DNA from: Clostridiaceae bacterium
GTDB taxonomy: Bacteria > Bacillota > Clostridia > Oscillospirales > Acutalibacteraceae
NCBI GenBank assembly: GCA_016280595.1
Contig: JAEEHB010000043.1
Location: forward strand, 1-49,165
Reading direction: 5' to 3'
DNA length: 49,165 nt
A program made the position numbers and the translations under genes. Below the pieces are notes generated by a model. The model was not told where the DNA came from. It saw only the letters and a program-made list of their open reading frames with translations, and searched no databases. Every line of letters begins with the position of its first letter. Positions within the stretch are counted from its first letter, which is position 1. Below, in pieces: positions 15,505 to 25,400 of the stretch.

Positions 15505-16758
15505 ATGTCGATATGTGAAATACTGTCGGTCGGCACCGAAATCCTGCTCGGCGATATTCTCAACACAAACTGCAGATTTCTCTCCCGCGCGCTTGCCGAT
15601 ATGGGCATCTCCGTGCTCTACCACGAAACCGTGGGCGACAATGAGCAGCGCCTCGCCGACGCGCTTGAGCGCGCCCTGGGCAGAAGCGATATAGTGATAA
15701 CCACAGGCGGGCTCGGGCCCACACCCGACGATATTACAAGAGACGTCTGCACAAAGGCTTTCGGTTATGAACTCGAATTCAGACCGGAACTTGCCCGGCA
15801 GATTGAAGATTATTTCACAAGAGCGGGCAGAAAAATGGCTGACAGCAACCTGCGTCAGGCATATGCCCCCAAAGAAGCAACCGTGTTCAGAAACTACAAC
15901 GGCACCGCACCCGGTCTCGGTATGAAAAAAGACGGCAAGTGCCTTGTGCTCCTGCCCGGCCCTCCGTTTGAGGCGGAGCCGATGTTCAGGCAGAGCGTTG
16001 TGCCCTTCCTCGAAGAGTACCGCACCTGCACGATAGTTTCGCATCAGGTGCGCACAATCGGCATAGGCGAAAGCACTATGGCTCAGATTGCGGGCGAACT
16101 GCTCGACGGCGAAAATCCCACTGTCGCCCCCTACTGCAAAACAGGAGAGGCGTATCTCAGAGTTTCCGCAAGAGCGCACAATAAAGAAGAGGCGGATCTG
16201 CTCTGCGCCCCCGTGATTGAAGAACTGAAAAAGCGCCTGGGCGATTATGTTTACGGCATTGATGTTGAAGGCGTTGAGCAGGCGGTTGTGCCCCTTCTCA
16301 AAGAAGCAAATCTCACCGTTGCGACAGCCGAAAGCTGCACGGCGGGTTTCATAGCAAAAAGGATAACCGATGTGCCGGGCGCAAGCGCGGTGTTTAAGCA
16401 CGGCATCATCACCTACGCAAACGAAGTAAAGGAAAAGGCTCTCGGAGTAAGCCCCGAAACTCTCGCTCTGCACGGCGCCGTCAGCGAAGAGACGGCAAGA
16501 GAAATGGCGCAGGGCGTGCGAAAAGTGACGGGCGCGGACATCGGCCTTTCGGTAACCGGTTTCGCGGGCCCCGATTCAGACGAAGAGGGCAAAGCGCCGG
16601 GCCTCATATATACCGCTCTTGACGCGCCGGGAGTAACCCTGTGCGAAAAGATTGAAACAGGCAGAAACGACAGAGACTACAACCGCTTTGTTGCCGCCTC
16701 GCGCGCGCTCAACCTGCTGCGCAGATATCTTACAAGCAAACCTCACCAAGGAGGATAA
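15505..16758 (+). CDS. cinA: CinA, competence/damage-inducible protein with nicotinamide-nucleotide amidase domain
   Basis: The 417-residue product has both CinA domains. The N-terminal MoCF-binding domain (about 1-170) starts CEILSVGTEILLGDILNTN and contains TTGGLGPTPDDITRD and LLPGPPFEAEPMF. The C-terminal amidase domain (about 260-415) contains TVATAESCTAGFIAKRIT with the catalytic Ser and SVTGFAGPDS. The protein recycles pyridine nucleotides by deamidating NMN and may hydrolyse ADP-ribose. The ribosome binding site is AGGAGATAT. The next gene, a sortase, begins only 4 bp after the stop, with its ribosome binding site inside cinA. Confidence 0.94.
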   Translation: MSICEILSVGTEILLGDILNTNCRFLSRALADMGISVLYHETVGDNEQRLADALERALGRSDIVITTGGLGPTPDDITRDVCTKAFGYELEFRPELARQIEDYFTRAGRKMADSNLRQAYAPKEATVFRNYNGTAPGLGMKKDGKCLVLLPGPPFEAEPMFRQSVVPFLEEYRTCTIVSHQVRTIGIGESTMAQIAGELLDGENPTVAPYCKTGEAYLRVSARAHNKEEADLLCAPVIEELKKRLGDYVYGIDVEGVEQAVVPLLKEANLTVATAESCTAGFIAKRITDVPGASAVFKHGIITYANEVKEKALGVSPETLALHGAVSEETAREMAQGVRKVTGADIGLSVTGFAGPDSDEEGKAPGLIYTALDAPGVTLCEKIETGRNDRDYNRFVAASRALNLLRRYLTSKPHQGG

Positions 16759-16762
16759 CCCA

Positions 16763-17740
16763 ATGAAAAATAAAATCTGGAGTATACTGTGCCCCGTGTT
16801 TGCGGTGGCCGCGGCAGTGCTTATAGTGCTCTCCGCGCTCAATTTCCGCAGCGGCGCGGGAGGAGAGGAAACCGCCTCTCAGGCAAACTGGTCGCTCGCT
16901 GAAGGCGCTGTTACCGACACGCTTTCCCAAAACCTTGCCGCAGTAATTCCCAACAATATGAAAAGCGTCAAGTATCCCGACGGCATTCTCGAAAATATGA
17001 AACCTCTCTATGCCGCCAACAGCCACACGGCTGCCCTGCTTTCAATTCCGGGCACCGAGATTGACACTCCGGTGGTGCAGAGCAAAGACAACAGCCACTA
17101 TCTCACCTACGATTTCTATGAGAGATATACCACCGAGACGAGCAGCCTCAACTACGGCAATATCTACCTCGATTACCGCTGCAGCAACACGGCGGATATC
17201 TCAAAGAATATGATAATCCACGGCCACACCACAGGCAGGTCCGACGGAATTCCGAAGCAGTCCTTCCGCTCGCTTTACGATTACAGGAGCAAGGATTATT
17301 TCATCAAAAACCCGATAATGAAACTCACCACTCTCTACGGTGAATATACATACAAAATCTGCGCGGTATTCCTTTCCACCACCGAGCCTTCGGCGGATAA
17401 CGGATACTTCTTCAATTATATTTACCCCGATATGTCCGAAAACAATATGGTCGGCTATATTCAGCAGGTAAGGCAGAGGATGCTCTATGATACGGGCGTT
17501 TCGCTCGAGCCCTCCGATAAGATTCTCACCCTTTCCACCTGCATTTACGATTACGGCAAAAGCGTTGACACAAGGCTTGTAGTTGTCGGGCGTCTGCTTC
17601 ACGAGGGCGAAGATATAAGCATTGATACCTCTCTCGTAAAAGACAATCCCGATTACCGCAGACCTCAGATATGGTACAATTCACACGGCAAGACCAATCC
17701 TTATAAAGGCTCCGCGAAATGGGAGCCCAGTCCGGACTGA
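16763..17740 (+). CDS. Class B sortase (first of a tandem pair)
   Basis: Sortases join surface proteins to peptidoglycan by cutting a C-terminal sorting motif. I start the gene at the ATG at 16763, directly after AGGAGG; the open frame reaches back into cinA. The 325-residue product has one N-terminal membrane helix (residues 7-27) and an extracytoplasmic domain. Catalytic residues are His155 (IIHGHTT), Cys260 (ILTLSTC) and Arg271 (DTRLVVVGRL). The TLSTC-x10-R spacing and overall length are typical of class B. Its C-terminal tail (IWYNSHGKTNPY) resembles that of the next gene, so the two arose by duplication. Confidence 0.9.
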   Translation: MKNKIWSILCPVFAVAAAVLIVLSALNFRSGAGGEETASQANWSLAEGAVTDTLSQNLAAVIPNNMKSVKYPDGILENMKPLYAANSHTAALLSIPGTEIDTPVVQSKDNSHYLTYDFYERYTTETSSLNYGNIYLDYRCSNTADISKNMIIHGHTTGRSDGIPKQSFRSLYDYRSKDYFIKNPIMKLTTLYGEYTYKICAVFLSTTEPSADNGYFFNYIYPDMSENNMVGYIQQVRQRMLYDTGVSLEPSDKILTLSTCIYDYGKSVDTRLVVVGRLLHEGEDISIDTSLVKDNPDYRRPQIWYNSHGKTNPYKGSAKWEPSPD

Positions 17741-17788
17741 TAATGTCTCAGGTCTATCACCCGGTAAATAAGACAAAGGAGAACGGAA

Positions 17789-19546
17789 ATGGCAGATAAG
17801 GATAAAAATTTACCCGACGAAATCAACTCAATCGCGGACGAGGAAACTCTGACCGAAATAGACCTCGGCAGCTTTCTCGCGGATAAGGACAGCGAAGAGG
17901 TTGTGTTTGACGGTTATCACAGCGATATAGAAAAAACCGAAAAGAGCCTTGAGGATGAACTTCAGTCTCTTTATGACGATATCATGAGCACGGGCCCCGT
18001 TACCATAGTGCCCCAGAAACTCGACGATATCACCTCGGACGCTCCCGCGGGGGAGAGCCCGGAAGAGCCTAAAGTGGACATCAGGGAAAAGGTGAATTCC
18101 CCCGGGGTTTCCGCAGAGAGTAACGACAGCGCAAAAGAGGATATCATGAGCATGATAGAATCCCTCAAGTCCGACGCTGAGAAAGAGCCCGGCTTTGACA
18201 GGATTCTCACCGACATAGAGTCAAACGAAGATATTGCGCCCTTCGTGAGCGATATTTCAAAATCGGATGATCTCACAAAGGATTTTGCTCCCGAAAAGGA
18301 GCCTCAGGTACCCGTGCAGAGCGCTCCGGCAAAAGCTCCCGGCGGCATTGATACCGACTCGGCGGAGTTTGCGGATGAACTTGCCGCTCTTCTCGGCGAT
18401 AAGCCCGCCCCGCAGGCAGAGGCAACCGCCAAAACCGAAGCCGTCAATCCCGTTGTAAATATTCCCGAAGAAACCGCGCAGGAAAACGGCTTTGTTTTTG
18501 ACCTGCTTCCCGGCGACGGTCAGCGCACCGTAGGCGTTGTGCCCGATGAAATCATCGAGGACGACGGCAAAATCACCAGGAAAGACAGACAGAGGGCAAA
18601 GAGGGAAACCGCGGAGCTCAGCGGCAAAAAATACAAGGGCGATATCATCCGCAGGATTGTGCTTGCAGTTTCGATTATCGTAATTCTTGTCAGCAGCGCA
18701 ATTCTCGCAAACACCTACATCCTTGAGCCCTATAAATACAAGAAAAACGAAACGGCGATTTCGGACACTCTTGACAAAGAGGTTACCGGCACCGTTGACG
18801 AGATAGAAAAAGACGAAGACGACGACACCGAGTATCCCTCGGGCATGCTTGCGAAATACAGGCATTTGTTCAAGGTTAACAGCGACCTCAAGGGCTGGAT
18901 TTCCATACCCGCGCTCGAAATCAATCTGCCCATAGCGCAGGCGTCGGACAATGACTACTATCTTCACAGAAACATTTACAAGAAGTGGACCAACTACGGC
19001 GTGCCCTTCTATGATTACAGAATAGAAGACCTCAAAAACCTGCCGAAAAACACCGTAATCTACGGCCACAATATGCACTATGACGATTTGATTTTCGGTA
19101 TGCTCGAAAACTACCGCGAGCCCGAAGGCTTCAAGAGCGCACCGGTGATTGAGTGCAACACCATTTACGGCGACCACGTATGGTTTGTTTACGCCGCTTT
19201 CATCACCAACTCCGCTCCGAGCCAGGACAACGGCTATGTTTTCCCCTACAACTTCATCGACATCAGCGAGCAGAAGTTTGCCGAATATATCCAGGAAGTG
19301 GACAAGAGAAAATTCTACACTACCGGCGTTGACATCTCCCCGACGGATAAGATTCTTACTCTTTCCACCTGCTGCTACGACTTTGACGGAGGCAGACTCG
19401 TTATAGTCGCCCGCCTCAAGAGAGACGGCGAGTCCGACACGGTTGACACCTCGAGAGTAGTTGTAAACAGCAACCCGAAATATCCTCAGGCGTGGTACAA
19501 CGCAAACAAGAAAACCAACCCCTACGCAAACGACCCCAGGTGGTAA
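17789..19546 (+). CDS. Class B sortase with a large acidic cytoplasmic N-terminal region
   Basis: The 585-residue product has an unusual build. Residues 1-285 are hydrophilic, acidic and low in complexity, with Pro/Ala/Glu-rich linkers. Basic residues (KKYKGDIIRR) precede a membrane helix at 290-312, and the sortase domain covers about 350-585. His427 (VIYGHNMH), Cys528 (ILTLSTC, followed by another Cys) and Arg536 form the active site. By the positive-inside rule the long N-terminus is cytoplasmic. Ordinary class B sortases have only a short N-terminal anchor, so this region may bind a cytoplasmic or divisome partner. The gene lies 48 bp after its paralogue with a good AAGGAG. Confidence 0.88.
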   Translation: MADKDKNLPDEINSIADEETLTEIDLGSFLADKDSEEVVFDGYHSDIEKTEKSLEDELQSLYDDIMSTGPVTIVPQKLDDITSDAPAGESPEEPKVDIREKVNSPGVSAESNDSAKEDIMSMIESLKSDAEKEPGFDRILTDIESNEDIAPFVSDISKSDDLTKDFAPEKEPQVPVQSAPAKAPGGIDTDSAEFADELAALLGDKPAPQAEATAKTEAVNPVVNIPEETAQENGFVFDLLPGDGQRTVGVVPDEIIEDDGKITRKDRQRAKRETAELSGKKYKGDIIRRIVLAVSIIVILVSSAILANTYILEPYKYKKNETAISDTLDKEVTGTVDEIEKDEDDDTEYPSGMLAKYRHLFKVNSDLKGWISIPALEINLPIAQASDNDYYLHRNIYKKWTNYGVPFYDYRIEDLKNLPKNTVIYGHNMHYDDLIFGMLENYREPEGFKSAPVIECNTIYGDHVWFVYAAFITNSAPSQDNGYVFPYNFIDISEQKFAEYIQEVDKRKFYTTGVDISPTDKILTLSTCCYDFDGGRLVIVARLKRDGESDTVDTSRVVVNSNPKYPQAWYNANKKTNPYANDPRW

Positions 19547-19590
19547 TTTAAGATATAATTCTTCATTCTCCCGAAAAAGGAGTTGAGACT

Positions 19591-21810
19591 TTGGCAGTTA
19601 AAGTAACCCTTTTCATACCGGACGCAGAAGCTTACGGCAACCTCAGAGGCATAGCGGCGGAAAAACTCGATGTGCAGCAGACGAATTTTTACACCGACCC
19701 CGCACAGGCGGCAAAGCAGGCCGCGGACCTCGCGAGAGAGGGCAAAACATCAATAGTATTTGCGGGCGAAGAGCATTTCGTACCCGCCAAGTTCGTGTTG
19801 CTCAAAGAAACCGGAGCGAAGATTCTGCGCTCCTCGCTCATAGTTGAGAGAGCGGGAAGCAATCTGCCCACAGACCCGAAAGCGTACAATGTGCAGAGCG
19901 CCTGCCCCGAAGGCGGCAAAGTATATCTTTCAAAAGACGGTCTTTTCAGCGCCGTCGCCTGCGGCATAGGCACGGGCAAGGCGATAATTGTGCCTGCTCA
20001 GGAGGAAAGACTCGCCGACGCAATCGAAGCGGGCGTGTTTGAAGACACCCGCTCCGCAAAAGATAAGATATCCGATTTTATCCGCGATATAAGCGAAACG
20101 GGCAAAACGGTTGCCCTCTTCCCCGGTGCGGGAGCGCAGGCGTTTATGAAGGTAATCGGCAGTGTCGATCCTCTGACGGACCTTTTCACCGTTGCGGATA
20201 CAGAGCAGGACGAAACCGCGCCGAACCCGGATATGAGCGAAAAAGCGCTCGCCGCAGAAAACGCGAAAGCCGCCCGTGACGCGGAAGGCAGAGAACTCGG
20301 AGTATATATTTCGATGCCTTCGGATGAAGACACCGTCACTCTCGCTACGGCAAACGGGGAAAGCGCGAAAATAGAAGTCCTGCACGCTCTTGAAGGAGAA
20401 GACAAAAAGCACCTTCTTGCCGCCGCGATAATGCGTCTTTGCGAAATGACGGAGGACGCCGCCTGCAACGGCATTCAGGTGCCCACATATAAAGAAACGC
20501 ATCTGTCAAAGAAAGGCTTTATAGCAGTGCTTTGCGGCATAGGCGCGGCTGTGCTCGCCTGCCTTGTGGCCTGCATCATTCTTTTCAGGCAGAGCGCATC
20601 CGTTTCGGAATCAACGGCCGAAGTATCAAACACGGGCGCCGACGAATTTGCGGCGGTTGAATACGACTCACGCGATTTATCGGACACCTTCCTTAATTAC
20701 TACGAAATGACATCCGAAAGCGATCTGCTTACGGAAACCACTCGCGATATAATAACATCCACCTTCTATGCCGGCAACCCGGGCATCGCTTCGGGCTACG
20801 GCTTCACCACCTCGCCCACATCAATTCCGCAGCTTGAAACCTCCGCAACAGTCACCGTTACCGAGACTTCTCTCACCGAAACGGGGAGCACGGCGGAAAA
20901 AGGGCAGACAACCACCACGCGCAAGGGCGAATCCTCATCCTCCACAATCACCGCGACTGCCGCGCCCGCTTACAGCGGCACTTTTACCTTCACGGTTTAC
21001 GGCTGGGGTCACGGCGTGGGAATGAGTCAGGACGGCGCAAAGGTTATGGCTCGAAACGGCAAATCCTATAAAGAAATTCTTTCCGCCTATTACCCCGGCA
21101 CCACTATCGTGCAGGGCGACCCGAATACTCCGATGTACGCCGAGGAGCCCAAGGAAGACGGCAGCGGCGGTATGACTCTGCTCGAATTCCTGTGCAAAAC
21201 CGTCAAGCAGGAAATAGGCGACAACGCCCCCTACGAAGCGCTCAAGGCACAGGCTGTGTGCGCCTACACATACGCTATGAGAAAAGGCAACTTCGGCGCG
21301 GGTCAGACTATGGACTACGGCTACAACTACGCGGGCACCAATGTTGAAAGAGCGGTTATGGAAATTCTCCAGATTGATTCCGCCGAGCAGCAGCCTCACG
21401 CCACCTACATTTCATACGGCGGCCAGTATATAAACGCGGTTTATTATTCAAACTGCGCAGGCACCACCACATCATCCGTAAACGCCTGGGGCGGCTCAAA
21501 GGTGAGTTACCTGTGCGGCGGCACAAAGAGCCCCGAAACGACCGAGGTTTCCACCGTCACATATTCCGCCCAGGAGATGCTCTCGCTCATAAAGGGCTAC
21601 GCATCGAGAAACGGGCTTAATCCCAGGATAAGCGAAAACCCCGCCGAATGGCTTAACATAGTAAGCCACGACGGAGCATATAATAACAGTATCGGTTATA
21701 TTGACAGAATCGACGTATGCGGTATGTCAATGGGCGGCAACGATTTCAGAACTTCTCTTATGAGAGGCAAACTGAAATCCCACTGCTTCACCATCACTTA
21801 TACGCCGTAA
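19591..21810 (+). CDS. Membrane protein with cytoplasmic domain and circularly permuted SpoIID/LytB domain
   Basis: Translation starts at a TTG (19591), 8 bases after AGGAG. Residues 1-305 form a cytoplasmic region I do not recognise, with repeated VYLSKDGLFS-like strands. A membrane helix (309-332), a Thr/Ser-rich linker (340-460) and an extracytoplasmic SpoIID-type region (462-739) follow. SpoIID proteins cut denuded glycan strands as lytic transglycosylases. Here the GWGHGVGMSQ...YYPGTT segment (471-505), normally the C-terminal end of the fold, comes first. The catalytic half, VKQEIGDNAPYEALKAQAV (from 538, with Glu541 in the place of the catalytic Glu), comes second and the protein stops after FRTSLMRGKLKSHCF. 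The two preceding genes are sortases. Confidence 0.85.
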   Translation: MAVKVTLFIPDAEAYGNLRGIAAEKLDVQQTNFYTDPAQAAKQAADLAREGKTSIVFAGEEHFVPAKFVLLKETGAKILRSSLIVERAGSNLPTDPKAYNVQSACPEGGKVYLSKDGLFSAVACGIGTGKAIIVPAQEERLADAIEAGVFEDTRSAKDKISDFIRDISETGKTVALFPGAGAQAFMKVIGSVDPLTDLFTVADTEQDETAPNPDMSEKALAAENAKAARDAEGRELGVYISMPSDEDTVTLATANGESAKIEVLHALEGEDKKHLLAAAIMRLCEMTEDAACNGIQVPTYKETHLSKKGFIAVLCGIGAAVLACLVACIILFRQSASVSESTAEVSNTGADEFAAVEYDSRDLSDTFLNYYEMTSESDLLTETTRDIITSTFYAGNPGIASGYGFTTSPTSIPQLETSATVTVTETSLTETGSTAEKGQTTTTRKGESSSSTITATAAPAYSGTFTFTVYGWGHGVGMSQDGAKVMARNGKSYKEILSAYYPGTTIVQGDPNTPMYAEEPKEDGSGGMTLLEFLCKTVKQEIGDNAPYEALKAQAVCAYTYAMRKGNFGAGQTMDYGYNYAGTNVERAVMEILQIDSAEQQPHATYISYGGQYINAVYYSNCAGTTTSSVNAWGGSKVSYLCGGTKSPETTEVSTVTYSAQEMLSLIKGYASRNGLNPRISENPAEWLNIVSHDGAYNNSIGYIDRIDVCGMSMGGNDFRTSLMRGKLKSHCFTITYTP

Positions 21811-22345
21811 ATTTTTCGGCGGAGTCGGTGTCGATGAGCCCGCAGATAAGGTCCGCGATTTCATAGACGGATTCCTCCATATCACGCTCAAACCATTTGC
21901 GGAAAACTCCGAGCACCGCGCCAAGATAAAATGAAGTAATATATTCGTTCTCCGTGTTGCCCTGTATTCCGGGAAATGCGGAGAACAGTTTTAACAGCAG
22001 TTCATTAATGAGCCTCTCGCTCTGCCCCGTCTTTACGGCGGCAACGGTGAATGAATAATTGCTCTGGATAAACAGCCCCACCTGCACAATAAGGTCGTGC
22101 ACGGATTCAAACCTGTGGCCGGATAGTTTGTCGGAAAAATCCTTCGCTTTTTCAAGCAGGTAATAAACAAGGACATCATCCTTGCAGGTGTAGTTCCTGT
22201 AAAAAGTCATGCGCGAAAAGCCCGCGCGTGAAGTGATGTCCACAATGGAGATTTCCTCATAGGGCTTTTCTTCCATAAGCATCATCAGGGCGGTCGCCAT
22301 ACACTCTTTTGTGATTGAAATACTGTCTTTACCGTTTTTACTCAT
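21794..22345 (-). CDS. TetR/AcrR family transcriptional regulator
   Basis: The 183-residue product has a TetR-type DNA-binding domain at residues 1-60: the helix-turn-helix region reads EISIVDITSRAGFSRMTFYRNY. The rest is a ligand-binding helical domain (TetR_C type common in Firmicutes). It is divergent from the fused ABC transporter gene, and the 135-bp gap between them carries twin palindromes over the transporter promoter, so it most likely represses the transporter and itself. Its 3' end overlaps the end of the SpoIID-type gene by 17 bp in convergent orientation, leaving no space for a terminator. Confidence 0.9.
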   Translation of the reverse strand: MSKNGKDSISITKECMATALMMLMEEKPYEEISIVDITSRAGFSRMTFYRNYTCKDDVLVYYLLEKAKDFSDKLSGHRFESVHDLIVQVGLFIQSNYSFTVAAVKTGQSERLINELLLKLFSAFPGIQGNTENEYITSFYLGAVLGVFRKWFERDMEESVYEIADLICGLIDTDSAEKFTAYK

Positions 22346-22385
22346 TTACAGATATGCCTCTTTTGTAACATTTCGGTGAGAGTTA

Positions 22386-22414
22386 TTGAAATGTTCATAT
22401 TTTAAGGTTACAAT
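22386..22414 (+). promoter_or_regulatory. Promoter of the ABC transporter gene
   Basis: TTGAAA (22386-22391) and TACAAT (22409-22414) are separated by 17 bp. The -10 element lies inside the first operator palindrome, so a bound repressor would block it. Confidence 0.7.
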
Positions 22415-22436
22415 TGTAACTGTTACAAGTGTAACA
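22407..22436. promoter_or_regulatory. Tandem TetR-type operators GTTACA-N2-TGTAAC
   Basis: Two palindromes with the same half-sites stand side by side: GTTACAATTGTAAC (22407-22420) and TGTTACAAGTGTAACA (22421-22436). Their centres are 15 bp apart. A lone half-site TGTAACA lies at 22365-22371, close to the regulator start. The first covers the -10 of the transporter promoter and the second covers its predicted transcription start. Confidence 0.8.
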
Positions 22437-22477
22437 GATTTTTATCATTTCGTCAAGCGAAAGCAATGGAGGTTAGT

Positions 22478-25400
22478 ATGCTTAAACTTGTTGATATAGT
22501 AAAAGAATATCCTACCGGGGATACAAGCGTAACCGCGCTCAAAGGCGTATCCGTGGAATTCCGCAAGAGCGAGTTTGTCTCAATACTCGGACACTCGGGC
22601 TGCGGCAAGACCACGCTCCTCAATATAATCGGCGGCCTTGACCAGTACACCAGCGGCGACCTTATAATCGGCGGCAAATCCACCAAGGATTTCAATGACA
22701 GGGACTGGGACAATTACCGCAACCATTCGGTCGGTTTCATTTTTCAGAGTTACAACCTGATACCGCATCAGAGCGTGCTCTCAAATGTTGAACTTGCCCT
22801 CACCCTCTCCGGCGTTTCTAAAGAGGAGAGAAAGAGAAGGGCGAAAGAGGCGCTCGAAAAAGTCGGGCTCGGCGACCAGCTGAACAAACGCCCCAATCAA
22901 CTTTCGGGCGGTCAGATGCAGAGAGTTGCCATAGCCAGAGCCCTTGTCAACGACCCGGAAATCCTCCTTGCGGACGAGCCTACGGGCGCGCTTGACTCCG
23001 ACACGAGCATACAGATTATGGATATACTCAGGGAAGTGAGCGCGGACCGCCTTGTTATTATGGTCACTCACAATCCCGACCTCGCAAATGAATACTCCAC
23101 AAGAATTATAAGACTTGTTGACGGCAACATAACAGCCGACAGTATGCCCTACAGCGAGAGCGAAGACGAAACCGCGCAGGAAGAAACCGTAACAAAGGAA
23201 AAGAAGAGCGGCAAGGAAACAAGGCCCTCCATGTCTTTCCTTACAGCCCTCTCCCTTTCACTCAACAACCTTATGACCAAGAAGGCGCGCACCTTCCTCA
23301 CCTCGTTTGCGGGCAGTATAGGCATCATAGGCATAGCGCTTATTCTCGCGCTCTCAAACGGCTTCCAGGCATATATCGATTCAATTCAGCAGGAGGCTCT
23401 CACCTCCTACCCCATCACGGTTGACACCAACACGATGGACTTAAACTCCCTGCTCACATCATTTTCGGGCATGACGCCCGGCTCGACCGGAGAGGTTGAC
23501 CACGCGCTTGACAAGGTATATTCAAACACACTCTCCGCGAGTATGATGGAATCGCTTTCGTCGGAAGTATGGACAAACGACCTTGAATCCTTCAAGAAAT
23601 TTCTCACCGACAACAAAGCGCAGATTGATCAGTATGTAAGTTCAATTCAGTATAAATACGCCGGAGATATGAACATCTATTACTCCGACACATCCGAAGG
23701 CTTAAATCAGGTTTACCCGAGCCCGATAATCGACCTTATGAACAGTATGATGGGCTCCTTCGATTTCGGCGGCTACAATATCGACTCCACCACGATGGAA
23801 ACCTACCAGAGTTACTATAACTCCTGGCTCGAACTCGTTGATAACGAAGAACTGCTCAGAAATCAGTATGACCTTGTGAAGGGCAGCTGGCCGTCAAAGT
23901 ATAACGAAGTGGTGCTGGTTGTAGATAAAAACAACGAAATCAGCGACCTCGCAATTCAGGGCCTCGGCATTATGAGCGCCACCGAACTTACCTCATCGTT
24001 TATGAGCGTTGCCTCGGGCGAAGAGGCGCAGGTCAAGAAATACGAGATTGACTACGATGAAATCATCGGCAGAAAATTCAAACTCGTGCTCGAGCCCGAT
24101 TATTACAGTTACAACAAGGAAACCTCTCAGTGGGAGGATATGCACGGCGACGATTACTATGTGCAGAGCGTAATCGAAAAAGCGGAGGATATCACGATAG
24201 TCGGTATTATCCGCCCGAGCGATGACAGCATTATGGTTGTCACTACCGGCTCCGTCGGCTATACCACCGACCTTACGCAGTATGTGGTTGAGGCGACAAA
24301 CAAGAGAGAAATCGTAAAACAGCAGAAAGCGCATCCCGACATTGATGTTTTCACAGGCCTCCCGTTTGTGACCGAAGAAACCGCGAAGGAAGAAAAAGCG
24401 GATACAAAAGCCGCGAAGCCGGAAGAGAAAACGACAGCCGCCGAGGCAAAGAACACGGATGTGTTTGAAACTCCGAGCGCGGGCTTTGCTTACAAGAGCG
24501 ACGAAGAGGCGAAAGCCGGATTCACCGCGCAGCAGTTTGACCTCTCCTCCCTGCCGCCCGCAACGGAAGAAGACGTGTACGCGGCGATTGACGCGAATTA
24601 CAGCGGCGAAGAGGCGGAGAGATACAAGAGGACCGTCGAACTTCTGCTTAAGCCCATACGCTCCTCCTCCGAGAGGGCGGAACTGATAGCAAACCTCAAC
24701 GATATGCTCGCGGGCTACGAGATTGAGGGAATGGGCTCAATGACAGGCGAGCAGGCGCTCAATATGTTTTCAATGCTCGATAACTCCACGAAACTCAAGG
24801 TGCTCTACGCGATAGCCAGCGGTCAGTTTGACGATATGGCGACACCCGAAGGCGAGGCGGAAACTCCCGCCGGGCCCGAAAAAGAAGAGGGCAAAGACAA
24901 GGCGGAAAAGGATGAGAAAACTCCCGGCGCCGATAAGACAGAAGAGGAAACTCAGCCCGAAGAGGAGCCCGAGGAGGAAGTGCCTCAGCCGCTTGCCGCG
25001 AACTATGCTCAGGCTCTTTCAATGCTCGGCGCGGGCGACATAAACGTGCCTACGCAGATAAACATCTACCCCAAGGACTTTGAGGCGAAAGACGAAATTT
25101 CAAAACTCATCGAAGAATACAACAAGGAGCACGAGGGCGCGGAAATCAAATACACCGATTACATCGGTCTTCTGCTGACCTCCGTCACAAAGATAATCAA
25201 CATCATTTCCTATGTGCTGATTGCTTTCGTTGCCATTTCGCTCGTTGTTTCTTCAATCATGATAGGCATTATCACCTACATTTCCGTGCTTGAAAGAACT
25301 AAGGAAATCGGCATACTGCGTGCTATCGGCGCGTCAAAGAGAGATATTTCCCGCGTATTCAACGCCGAGACATTTATCGTGGGACTTGTGTCGGGCGCGA

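Noticed and set aside
15481-16473. A 330-codon open frame on the minus strand opposite cinA
   Set aside because: It is a shadow of the cinA reading frame: no ribosome binding site, Cys/His-rich nonsense composition, and cinA has all its family motifs.
18257-19177. A 306-codon minus-strand frame opposite the second sortase
   Set aside because: The plus-strand sortase has catalytic His, Cys and Arg and a good ribosome binding site; the opposite frame has no recognisable features.
19591-20500. Relationship between the unknown N-terminal domain of the SpoIID-type protein and the MoCF domain of CinA
   Set aside because: A short segment (VALFPGAGAQAF) resembles the CinA LLPGPPFEAEPMF motif, but nothing else lines up, so I do not claim homology.
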